In this document: positions 25,386-33,039 of the stretch, one piece after another | How positions within the stretch are numbered: the stretch's first letter is position 1 | Layout of the letters: each line of letters begins with the position of its first letter | From: Clostridium sp. 1001271B_151109_B4 | GTDB lineage: Bacteria; Bacillota; Clostridia; Clostridiales; Clostridiaceae | DNA length: 46,134 bases | Direction: 5' to 3' | NCBI RefSeq assembly: GCF_015670405.1 | Contig: NZ_JADPBQ010000001.1 | Span: 221,604-267,737 of the forward strand | The notes under the pieces: generated by a model | Told to the model about the DNA's origin: nothing | Database searches by the model: none | Seen by the model: only the letters and a program-made list of their open reading frames with translations | Made by a program: the position numbers and the translations under genes

Positions 25386-25643
25386 TTAAATCTCCCTTTT
25401 AGCAATTGCTGTTTTCACTACAACGCCTTGTATATTTCCTAGCTTTCCAGTTAAACTATTTATTTCTTCTAATGTTCCTGTTACAGTAATACTTATTACT
25501 GATATTCCTTCTTCAAAAGGAATACCCATTCTTCCCTTTATACTTCCTCTAAAGCTTGAAACTACATTATTGAATCTTTCTTGACATTCTTTCGGCTCTT
25601 CTAATATTGCACTTATTACAGCTATTTTTTTCAAAATTCTCAT
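25386..25643 (-). CDS. TM1266 family iron-only hydrogenase system regulator
   Basis: An 85-residue ACT-like ferredoxin-fold protein matching the small putative regulators that sit with hydE/hydG/hydF: KIAVISAILEEPKECQERFN, RGSIKGRMGIPFEEGISVISITV, then LTGKLGNIQGVVVKTAIAKREI. The annotated ATG directly abuts the AAGGGG ribosome binding site, which is too close. TTG at codon 4 (25634) has 9-nt spacing and gives an N-terminus LKKIAVISAI that better matches the family. It is the first gene of the maturation operon behind a leader with an intrinsic terminator. The regulatory role is by family only. Confidence 0.88.
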   Translation of the reverse strand: MRILKKIAVISAILEEPKECQERFNNVVSSFRGSIKGRMGIPFEEGISVISITVTGTLEEINSLTGKLGNIQGVVVKTAIAKREI

Positions 25644-25664
25644 CCCCTTATTAATACGATAAAA

Positions 25665-25695
25665 AAGCTAGCTTCTAATAAAAGAAAGCTAGCTT
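25665..25695 (-). terminator. leader terminator (attenuator) before the hyd maturation operon
   Basis: On the minus strand a GC-centred stem AAGCTAGCTT / AGAAGCTAGCTT is followed at once by TTTTTT, and the ribosome binding site of the first gene begins about 15 nt later. No promoter fits between terminator and gene, so the operon must be transcribed through it. It is therefore best read as a regulated attenuator. Confidence 0.7.
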
Positions 25696-25701
25696 AATAA
25701 A

Positions 25702-25731
25702 ATATATAAACTTATAGGGGCGCTTATATAT
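25702..25731 (-). ncRNA. hairpin with anti-Shine-Dalgarno loop in the hyd leader
   Basis: An 8-bp perfect stem ATATATAA / TTATATAT presents a 14-nt loop GCGCCCCTATAAGT. The CCCCU of the loop is complementary to the AGGGG ribosome binding site of the first gene. Loop-to-SD pairing could also affect terminator formation in between. It does not match a riboswitch class I can name. Confidence 0.4.
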
Positions 25732-25827
25732 CTTTAGCAAAACCATTAATTACTCTCTTTTAGATTAGATTTAACTTTTCTATTAGATTGAATTATATTC
25801 CATAATTGTAAATAGATTTATGATTAA

Positions 25828-25856
25828 ATGATATTCCTCTTTATATTTGATGTCAA
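25828..25856 (-). promoter_or_regulatory. promoter of the hyd maturation operon
   Basis: On the minus strand TTGACA (25851-25856), 17 bp, TATCAT (25828-25833). Transcription from about 25821 gives a leader of about 180 nt before the first start codon. Confidence 0.65.
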
Positions 25857-25882
25857 TAAAAATAATATTTTTACTTAATACA

Positions 25883-25919
25883 AAAAAATCCAGCATATTA
25901 ATTGTATACTGGATTTTTT
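25883..25919 (-). terminator. surviving terminator of the homocysteine methyltransferase remnant
   Basis: AAAAAATCCAG-C-ATA and TAT-A-CTGGATTTTTT form a 15-nt arm stem with one mismatch and a T-run. It lies 11 bp past the stop of the remnant gene. Confidence 0.75.
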
Positions 25920-25929
25920 ATTAAAATAT

Positions 25930-26079
25930 TTATCTTATTCTTTTTGCTATTTCCTTTAAATATATATTATCTGTACCACAACACCCACCAAAAATATTAA
26001 AGTTAAACTCTTATGCTAATCTCATAATACTATTAGCAAGATAAATTGGATCTGAAGAAGTAATATCAGAATAACTAGT
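25930..26079 (-). pseudogene. C-terminal remnant of a homocysteine S-methyltransferase
   Basis: One minus-strand frame reads SSDPIYLANSIMRLA, a TAA stop, then EFNFNIFGGCCGTDNIYLKEIAKRIR and a terminal TAA. The GGCCGT block is the zinc-binding signature of the homocysteine S-methyltransferase domain (BHMT/MmuM, and the first domain of MetH). About 50 codons remain of a gene that would have been about 300 codons. No start or ribosome binding site is left. It lies directly downstream of metH, which has the same domain. It may be a decayed mmuM-like gene. Confidence 0.8.
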
Positions 26080-26096
26080 TTAATCAAAACAAAATA

Positions 26097-26132
26097 AATA
26101 AACTGAAGGTTATTATCTACCCTCAGTTTATT
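26097..26132 (-). terminator. metH terminator
   Basis: AATAAACTGAAGG / CCCTCAGTTTATT form a 13-nt stem with one mismatch and a 10-nt loop 10 bp past the metH stop, followed by a T-rich minus-strand tract. Confidence 0.75.
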
Positions 26133-26141
26133 AAATATACT

Positions 26142-29100
26142 TTACTTATAGCTTAATATATTAGGTAATGATTTTTCTAACTCTTCTAGTGTCACTCCAC
26201 ATCTTTTTGCATAGTCTGATGCTTGATCTTTATCTATATAGTTAGAGTTAAAATATCTAGAATCTTCTGAAGCAAAATATAATCCACAAACAGATGATAC
26301 TGGATCCATCATATAACTTTCAGTAAGCTTAACACCAGTTACTTTTTCTCCATCCAAAATATTAAATAATTTTTTCATTTGACTTTGATCGATAAGTGAT
26401 GGGTAACCAAATGCAGGTCTTATTCCTCTATAGCTTGCTTTAAATATTTCTTTCATAGATAAGTTTTCGTCTGGATCATATCCCCAATGTTTTTTTCTAA
26501 TGTCTTCATGAAGCTTTTCAGCAAATGCTTCTGCCAATCTATCACAAACAAGCTTTAATATAATTGCATTATAAGAATCACCTTCTGATTCAAGTTTTTT
26601 AGCATACTCATGTGCACCTAATCCTGCAGTTACAATGAATCCACCTAAATAATCATCCTTACCACTTTCTTTGGGTGCAATGAAATCTGAAAGGCATAAA
26701 TATTCACCCTTACTTTTTTCTCTTTGTTCTCTAAATAAATTAAATATAGTTGTTTCTGATTTATCTTTATTATAAACCTCTATATTATCTCCATTAGAAT
26801 TAGCTTCAAAAATTCCAAAAACACCTTTAATATCAATAATATTATTTTCTTCTATGAAATCTAACATTTTATTAGCATCATTAAAAATCTTTTTAGCCTC
26901 TTTTCCATAAACCGAATCTTCTAATATATCTGGATATAACTTTTTCATTTCCCATGCTATAAAGAAAAATGTCCAATCAATATATGGTCTTAAATCTGAT
27001 ACAGTATAATCCATAACTTCTTTTATTCCTATAAAGTTTGGCTTAGAAATTTCTCTAGTAGTCCAGTCAATCTTGAAACTATTTTCTTTTGCCTTTTCTA
27101 AAGAAATCATCTTGCTTTCATATTTATTATAATTATTCCTAACTTCTTCATACTCTTCTTTAATAGCTTTAATATATTCATTTTTATTACTACTTAATAA
27201 ATTCTTTGATATTTCAACTGTTTTAGATGCATCATATCCATAAATAACTGAACCACTATAATTAGGATCAATTTTAAGCGCTGTATGTGCTTTTGAAGTA
27301 GTAGCTCCACCAATAATCAAAGGAATATTCATTTTTCTCTTTTCCATTTCAGTAGCAATATGACACATTTCATCTAAAGATGGAGTTATAAGTCCACTTA
27401 ATCCAATTATATCAACATTTTCTTTAATAGCTTTATCTAGTATTTCTTCACATGGAACCATTACTCCTAAATCTATTATTTCAAAGTTATTGCAAGCAAG
27501 AACAACCCCTACAATATTTTTACCTATATCATGAACATCACCTTTTACAGTTGCTAAAAGAATTTTTCCAGCACTTGAAGTTTCTCCTTGTTTTTTATCC
27601 TTTTCAATATATGGAAGTAAATATGATACCGCTTTTTTCATAACACGTGCTGACTTTACAACTTGTGGTAAGAACATTTTTCCTTCACCAAATAACGTTC
27701 CTACTCTAGTCATTCCATTCATTAGTGGACCTTCAATTATACTTAAAGGCTTAGGATATTCTTTTATTGCTTCTTTTAAATCTTCTTCTAAATACTCTGT
27801 TATACCTTTAACCAAAGCATAACTTAATCTATCATTTAAAGTATTTTCTCTCCATATATTTTTATTTTTATTATTAACAACATTACCAGCTTTATAATCT
27901 TCAGCTTTATCTAATAATCTTTCAGCTGCATCTTTATGTTTATTTAATACAACATCTTCAACTAATCTTAATAACTCCTTAGGTATATCATCATAAATTT
28001 GAATCATTCCTGGATTTACAATTCCCATATCCATTCCTGCCTCAATTGCATGATATAAAAATACAGAGTGCATAGCTTCTCTTATTGTATTATTTCCCCT
28101 AAATGAGAAGGATAAATTTGATACTCCACCTGAAACTTTAGCATATGGTAAGTTTTCTTTAATCCATTTGGTTGCATTAATATAATCAACTGCATAATTA
28201 TCATGCTCTTCAATACCAGTTGCTATAGCTAAAATATTAGGATCAAAAATTATATCTTCTGGTGGGAAATTTAATTTATTTACTAATAAATCATAAGCTC
28301 TTTTACAAATAGATATTTTTCTTTCATAAGTATCAGCTTGGCCATTTTCATCAAAAGCCATTACTACAACTGCAGCACCAAAGTCCCTAACAACCTTAGC
28401 ATGCTTTAAAAACTCTTCTTCACCATTTTTTAATGAAATTGAATTTACTATTGGTTTACCTTGAATACTTCTAAGACCTGCTTCAACTACTTCCCATCTT
28501 GATGAATCAATCATTATAGGTCTTGAAGCTATATCTGGTTCTGAAGCTATAAGTCTTAAGAAATATTCCATTTCTTTATCACTCTCTAATAAACCATCAT
28601 CAAAATTAACATCTATAATTTGAGCTCCATTTTCTACTTGGTCCTTTGCAATAGATAAGGCTTCTTCATATTTCTTTTCTCTTATTAGTCTTGCAAATTT
28701 TGCAGAACCTGCAACATTAGTTCTTTCACCTATATTTATAAAATTATTTTCTTTATTGCTTCTTACAATTTCAAGTCCACAATAAATACTTTCTTTTTTA
28801 ATATTAGGAATAGCTCTTGGCTCTACACCTTCAACTACTTCTGCAATTGCTTTGATATGTTCTGCTGTAGTTCCACAACATCCACCTACTATATTAACCT
28901 TTTTTTCACTTGCTAATTCTTTAATATATTTTGCTGTTATGCTTGGAATTTCATCATACTCACCTAAAACATTAGGTAATCCAGCATTAGGATAACATGA
29001 TATATATAAATCCTGTGTATCAGCTAATTCTTTAATAAAAGGTATTAAATCTGCACCGCCAAAGGAACAGTTTAACCCTATAGAAATTACATTTTCATTT

Positions 29101-29801
29101 CTAACTGATTGAGCAAAAGCTTCTAATTTTTGCCCTGCTAATGTTCTTCCTGATTTGTCTGTTAATGTACCTGAAATCATTATTGGTAAAGTAAATCCTT
29201 TTAACTTATATACATTGTTTGCCGCAACTATTGCTGCTCTACAGTTTAATGTATCAAAAACAGTTTCTATTAATAAACAATCTACTCCACCATCTACTAA
29301 TGCCCCAATTTGTTCACTATAAGAATTAACTAAATCATCAAATGTAATATTTCTATAACCAGGATTTTCAACATCTGGTGATAATGAAGCAGTTTTATTA
29401 GTTGGTCCAACAGATCCTGCAACAAACCTTGGTCTATTAGGATTCATTGCTGTGAATTCATCTGCAACTTCTCTTGCTATTTTAGCTGAATGATAATTTA
29501 AATCATAAACTAAGTGTGCTAAATCGTAATCCTCTTGAGAAATACTTGTTGAGTTAAATGAGTTAGTTTCAATCATATCTGAACCTGCCTCTAAGAAGCT
29601 TCTGTGTATTTCCTTTATGATTTCTGGCTTTGTTATAGATAATATATCATTATTACCTTTTTGATCTTTATGAAAATCCTTTAGTAAATCCCCTCTAAAG
29701 TCTTTTTCATTTAAATTATAATTTTGTATACTTGTTCCCATAGCTCCATCAAGAACTACTATTTTCTTTTTTAAAATTTCAATTAAATTGCCCCTATTCA
29801 T
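26142..29801 (-). CDS. metH: cobalamin-dependent methionine synthase
   Basis: About 1219 residues from the preferred start at 29801 (AGGAAAG site, [10 protein letters not shown]). An ATG at 29858 would lengthen it by 19 residues but spans a TATAAT promoter box. Domains in order: homocysteine-binding zinc barrel with GGCCGT near residue 307; methyltetrahydrofolate-binding barrel from about 350 ([15 protein letters not shown]); cobalamin-binding cap and Rossmann domain with [10 protein letters not shown] near 754 (His is the cobalt ligand); and a C-terminal AdoMet reactivation domain with [13 protein letters not shown] near 1125. It methylates homocysteine to methionine. The presence of all four modules means it can be reductively reactivated. 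Monocistronic; no riboswitch seen upstream. Confidence 0.96.
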   Translation of the reverse strand: MNRGNLIEILKKKIVVLDGAMGTSIQNYNLNEKDFRGDLLKDFHKDQKGNNDILSITKPEIIKEIHRSFLEAGSDMIETNSFNSTSISQEDYDLAHLVYDLNYHSAKIAREVADEFTAMNPNRPRFVAGSVGPTNKTASLSPDVENPGYRNITFDDLVNSYSEQIGALVDGGVDCLLIETVFDTLNCRAAIVAANNVYKLKGFTLPIMISGTLTDKSGRTLAGQKLEAFAQSVRNENVISIGLNCSFGGADLIPFIKELADTQDLYISCYPNAGLPNVLGEYDEIPSITAKYIKELASEKKVNIVGGCCGTTAEHIKAIAEVVEGVEPRAIPNIKKESIYCGLEIVRSNKENNFINIGERTNVAGSAKFARLIREKKYEEALSIAKDQVENGAQIIDVNFDDGLLESDKEMEYFLRLIASEPDIASRPIMIDSSRWEVVEAGLRSIQGKPIVNSISLKNGEEEFLKHAKVVRDFGAAVVVMAFDENGQADTYERKISICKRAYDLLVNKLNFPPEDIIFDPNILAIATGIEEHDNYAVDYINATKWIKENLPYAKVSGGVSNLSFSFRGNNTIREAMHSVFLYHAIEAGMDMGIVNPGMIQIYDDIPKELLRLVEDVVLNKHKDAAERLLDKAEDYKAGNVVNNKNKNIWRENTLNDRLSYALVKGITEYLEEDLKEAIKEYPKPLSIIEGPLMNGMTRVGTLFGEGKMFLPQVVKSARVMKKAVSYLLPYIEKDKKQGETSSAGKILLATVKGDVHDIGKNIVGVVLACNNFEIIDLGVMVPCEEILDKAIKENVDIIGLSGLITPSLDEMCHIATEMEKRKMNIPLIIGGATTSKAHTALKIDPNYSGSVIYGYDASKTVEISKNLLSSNKNEYIKAIKEEYEEVRNNYNKYESKMISLEKAKENSFKIDWTTREISKPNFIGIKEVMDYTVSDLRPYIDWTFFFIAWEMKKLYPDILEDSVYGKEAKKIFNDANKMLDFIEENNIIDIKGVFGIFEANSNGDNIEVYNKDKSETTIFNLFREQREKSKGEYLCLSDFIAPKESGKDDYLGGFIVTAGLGAHEYAKKLESEGDSYNAIILKLVCDRLAEAFAEKLHEDIRKKHWGYDPDENLSMKEIFKASYRGIRPAFGYPSLIDQSQMKKLFNILDGEKVTGVKLTESYMMDPVSSVCGLYFASEDSRYFNSNYIDKDQASDYAKRCGVTLEELEKSLPNILSYK

Positions 29802-29838
29802 TTGCTTTCCTGCCTTTACTTCTAAATGTTTTAGAATA

Positions 29839-29867
29839 ATTATACAATTTATTAGCATTATTTACAA
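29839..29867 (-). promoter_or_regulatory. metH promoter
   Basis: On the minus strand TTGTAA (29862-29867), 17 bp, TATAAT (29839-29844). It lies inside the longest metH reading frame and supports the downstream start at 29801. Confidence 0.65.
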
Positions 29868-29959
29868 TATAATATAAATGCTCTATATGGAAATAGAAAA
29901 ATTAATTAAATTGAATTTGTATATAATATCATTATAAAATTATTATAATTAAAACAAAA

Positions 29960-29988
29960 AAAAGGAATCGGCACTGCCCACTCCTCTT
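29960..29988 (-). terminator. terminator after the 66-residue gene
   Basis: On the minus strand a G-rich imperfect stem (29964-29984, GGAGTGGGC-agt-GCCGATTCC) with G-U pairs extends to 29960-29988 and is followed by TTTTTTT. Its high GC stands out locally. Confidence 0.7.
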
Positions 29989-30049
29989 GTAATTAATTAA
30001 ATCTAACGTATAACTATATATATTTTTATAATAATAATACTAATAGTCT

Positions 30050-30250
30050 CTAAGATTTATGCTTAAGCTTAAACTTTTTTATAGTTGAAAAAATAGTTGC
30101 ACCTATAATTCCTAAAACTCCTCCAAGTGCAAAGAATAATATTATATTTTCTGCTATTGAGCCTATAATAATTCCAAGCCCAACACCAGCAGTTAGTCCT
30201 TTAGTTAAATATTCATAATCCTTTTCTGATAAAATTAACTTCTTCCACAA
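30050..30250 (-). CDS. small glycine-rich membrane protein
   Basis: A 66-residue protein with two predicted membrane helices rich in small residues (TAGVGLGIIIGSIAENIILF and FALGGVLGIIGATIF), flanked by a charged N-terminus SEKDYEYLTKG and a Lys-rich C-terminus. The start codon is TTG, with AGGTG about 8 nt upstream. Family not recognised; function unknown. It is monocistronic, with its own terminator. Confidence 0.6.
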   Translation of the reverse strand: MWKKLILSEKDYEYLTKGLTAGVGLGIIIGSIAENIILFFALGGVLGIIGATIFSTIKKFKLKHKS

Positions 30251-30445
30251 TTCCTTTACACCTCATAATATATTGCCAAATTATTTCTTATATTAATTAG
30301 ACTTATACATTATACAAAAAGTTCTCTATTATTTTTTAATTTTTACATATTTATTATCTCCAACTATACAAATATTGAATAACATTATTATATGAAAATT
30401 TTCTATTATTGCTACTATAAATCTATTTTATCTAAATATACAAAT

Positions 30446-30476
30446 ACACCTAGCTTAACAAAATCAAACTAGGTGT
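30446..30476 (-). terminator. terminator after the C_GCAxxG_C_C gene
   Basis: ACACCTAG / CTAGGTGT form an 8-bp stem, extended after a C/A mismatch by TT/AA toward the loop, 37 bp past the stop of the gene to the right. Confidence 0.55.
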
Positions 30477-30513
30477 GTTATAAAAAATAATTATATTTTC
30501 TATTTTATAAACA

Positions 30514-30924
30514 TTAATTATTTTTTTCATCAATTAATTCTTCAAGAATTTCAGCTGCATCTTCTACACAACCTCTACATGAACGTAGTACATTTCCTGT
30601 ACCTATTCCTTTTAATTCTTTGCACACTACAGATGAATTTTTTTCCTTAAATCTTTTTTCTATTTCATTTAATAACTTTACATCATCCTTTATTGGCTCA
30701 GCAGGATTATCTGGATTTACATTTCCTTTTAAATAATTAACTATAACGTATGCTCCCATTACAGCTCCACATAGTTTATAAGCTCCTCCACTATATCTTC
30801 TAACCATATCTTTCATAGTAGACTCATCAACATCAACAAGATCACAAAATGCACATGCTACTGCTTGTGAACAAGTATATCTATTCTTGTGTAATTCAAT
30901 TGCCTTTTCTTTTCTTAAGCCCAT
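30514..30924 (-). CDS. C_GCAxxG_C_C family putative redox protein
   Basis: A 136-residue cysteine-rich protein of the C_GCAxxG_C_C family. Visible cysteines are those in RYTCSQAVACAFCDL (N-terminal), KLCGAVMGAYV (the CGAxxG core), SVVCKELKG and LRSCRGCVEDAAEIL (C-terminal pair). The family is common in anaerobes and is assumed to be redox-active or cofactor-binding; its reaction is unknown. Length fits. ATG is preceded by GGGAGGA. It is monocistronic. Confidence 0.85.
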   Translation of the reverse strand: MGLRKEKAIELHKNRYTCSQAVACAFCDLVDVDESTMKDMVRRYSGGAYKLCGAVMGAYVIVNYLKGNVNPDNPAEPIKDDVKLLNEIEKRFKEKNSSVVCKELKGIGTGNVLRSCRGCVEDAAEILEELIDEKNN

Positions 30925-30999
30925 TTTAAATCCTCCCTTTTCATTTGACTTATAAATTTATTATATAATTTTCTCTTTGTAATGTCACTTATTTGAAAA

Positions 31000-31048
31000 A
31001 AATATAGGCCTTCAAGGTAAGATTTAATTACCTTGAAGACCTATATTT
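31000..31048. terminator. strong terminator after the MMPL-partner gene
   Basis: AAATATAGG-C-CTTCAAGGTAA and TTACCTTGAAG-A-CCTATATTT form a 21-nt stem with one mismatch and an 7-nt loop. It touches the stop codon of the heptad-repeat gene and has T-runs on both ends. Confidence 0.85.
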
Positions 31049-33018
31049 TATTTAAATAAATTTATTATTCTTTCCCATAAAGTAGGACTTTTTTCTTCAT
31101 CCTTTGAAACTTCTATAGTTACTTTTTTTATTTCTGGCGTCTTAATTACAAATTGTACTGATTTCACATTTGTATTTTTTTCAGAAGTAAATGATACTAT
31201 TTCATCACTTGTTCCATCTAAATCATCAACCATTTTATCAATTTCATCTGTTATTTCTGTATCAAGATTTGCTGTCTTATCATTTAATTCTGTTGTTCCC
31301 TTTGATAATTCCATAGTTCCATCTTTTAATTCTGCAACACCTGAACTTAATTTTTCAGCTCCACTTTTTAAAGTAGATGTTCCGTTTACTAAATTTGTTG
31401 ATCCTTCTACAAGCTGAGAATATCCTTGCAGCAATGTTGCTACTCCATTTGTATATTCATTAATTCCTACATCTAATTTATTATATTCTGATATTAATGT
31501 ATTTATTGCTGTAGATAGGTTTGACATATTATATATCATATCATTTAATAATGCAGATAAACCTTGAATTGCATTATTAAATTCAGTATATTTAGTTTGT
31601 AATTCAGTTGCACCACCTAATACTTGCCCTATTCCATCTGAAACACTATTTAAATAACTTTCTGTTCCACTAATCGATGCCATATTTCCTTGAAGTAAAG
31701 TTATAATTTGATTATACATCTCTATTTGAGTTTGAATTTGTATAATTTGACTATCATCTGCTTGTACCCCTGCTACTAATAAATTATCTCTTGCTTCAGT
31801 AAGAACTGATATTTGTGATTTCATATTTTCTATAGCACTAGCATTATTACTTTGAAGATAATCAATATCTAATCCATTAGCATTCATAATAGATTTATAA
31901 GCTTCATAATTTGTATTTCCTTGTAACAATGTAATTGCTGAAACTAATTCATTAATTCCGGTTTGAACATCAGAAGATGCTGAAACTAATTCACTTATAC
32001 TTTCATTAGATATATTAATATTATTTAATGCAGATCCTATTTCATTTAATGCATCTAAAACTTCCTTTGATCCACTTGTTAAATTTTTTGAATTGCTATT
32101 TAATTCTTGAAGTCCTTTATATACAGTTATAATACCATCATTTAAAGAATTCACTCCAGTACTGAGACTATTCATTCCATTGGATAAATCATAAGTCCCA
32201 TTATTTAATTCTGTGCTTCCATCATTAACAGAAATTGCTCCTGAATCTAATTTTTCTATTGCATCTGTCAATTCATTTACTCTATCTAATAAACTATTAG
32301 TATCTACATCTACACTTAATCCTAATTTAACACCATTTATAGTCATTGAAGCCATTTCAAAATCATTAACATCAGCTTTTATACTAATTTCTTTTCCTTT
32401 GTTTGGTAAAATAATATGAGAAATCTGTTTTTCACTTCCTACATTTGCTATTGTAGCCCCTTCAGCTTCAATATTATTACACTTTTCAGTATCTAATGTA
32501 ATAGTAGTTTGTAGCGCATAATTTTCAAAAAATGTACTATTGCACTTTTCATTGTCTGTTATTGAAATTTTTATTTCTAAAGTTCCACTTTTTCCTGCTA
32601 AGTCATTAGAACTTATCTCCTTACCGTCTAAATAATACTTTATATTTATATTCCATGGAATTTCAACTTCTTTTAAAGTACCTTCATAATAAAGTTTATC
32701 AATACTACTGTTTCCAGTTATTTCCCCATTGTCATATGATAAAGTATCATTAGTATTCATATTTCTGATTTCACTATAATCGCCATAATCTAAAATGTTT
32801 TGGCTATCGAAAATATTTACTGCATAAGCACTACTAACTTCACCGTTACCATCTAAATTAATATAAATAACTTCCTCTTTCCCTTGACTTTCAGCTACAT
32901 AATTTTGGCTCTTTAAAATTGTATTTGATTCTGCCAAAGTAGATATTGGAACCATAGTATTACTAATTATTGTTGCTGTTAAAACTATCATTATAATTTT
33001 ATTTTTACTTTTTTTCAT
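31048..33018 (-). CDS. secreted heptad-repeat partner of the MMPL exporter
   Basis: A 656-residue exported protein with a signal peptide or N-terminal anchor (residues 1-30). Residues about 35-230 form a beta-rich domain. A very long region (about 235-610) follows, dominated by the x-x-x-Leu-x-x-Gly heptad: LNNGTYDLSNGMNSLSTGVNSLNDG, then SGAEKLSSGVAELKDGTMELSKGTTEL. Such arrays, known from YhgE/Pip-type and MMPL-linked proteins, form long rods. The C-terminus is a short amphipathic segment LWERIINLFK. It is co-transcribed 21 bp downstream of an MMPL transporter, so it is likely its periplasm-equivalent adaptor across the cell wall. That role is inference. Confidence 0.82.
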   Translation of the reverse strand: MKKSKNKIIMIVLTATIISNTMVPISTLAESNTILKSQNYVAESQGKEEVIYINLDGNGEVSSAYAVNIFDSQNILDYGDYSEIRNMNTNDTLSYDNGEITGNSSIDKLYYEGTLKEVEIPWNINIKYYLDGKEISSNDLAGKSGTLEIKISITDNEKCNSTFFENYALQTTITLDTEKCNNIEAEGATIANVGSEKQISHIILPNKGKEISIKADVNDFEMASMTINGVKLGLSVDVDTNSLLDRVNELTDAIEKLDSGAISVNDGSTELNNGTYDLSNGMNSLSTGVNSLNDGIITVYKGLQELNSNSKNLTSGSKEVLDALNEIGSALNNINISNESISELVSASSDVQTGINELVSAITLLQGNTNYEAYKSIMNANGLDIDYLQSNNASAIENMKSQISVLTEARDNLLVAGVQADDSQIIQIQTQIEMYNQIITLLQGNMASISGTESYLNSVSDGIGQVLGGATELQTKYTEFNNAIQGLSALLNDMIYNMSNLSTAINTLISEYNKLDVGINEYTNGVATLLQGYSQLVEGSTNLVNGTSTLKSGAEKLSSGVAELKDGTMELSKGTTELNDKTANLDTEITDEIDKMVDDLDGTSDEIVSFTSEKNTNVKSVQFVIKTPEIKKVTIEVSKDEEKSPTLWERIINLFK

Positions 33019-33039
33019 AGTAAATCATTCTCCCTTAAA

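Noticed and set aside
25640..25860. Known riboswitch class in the hyd leader
   Set aside because: I compared the leader by eye with SAM, FMN, purine, preQ1, fluoride, THF and c-di-GMP motifs and saw no match; it is kept as an unassigned element.
31048..33018. Heptad array read as low-complexity artefact or tandem DNA repeat
   Set aside because: The Leu-x-x-Gly pattern holds at protein level while the DNA varies, so it is a selected protein repeat.
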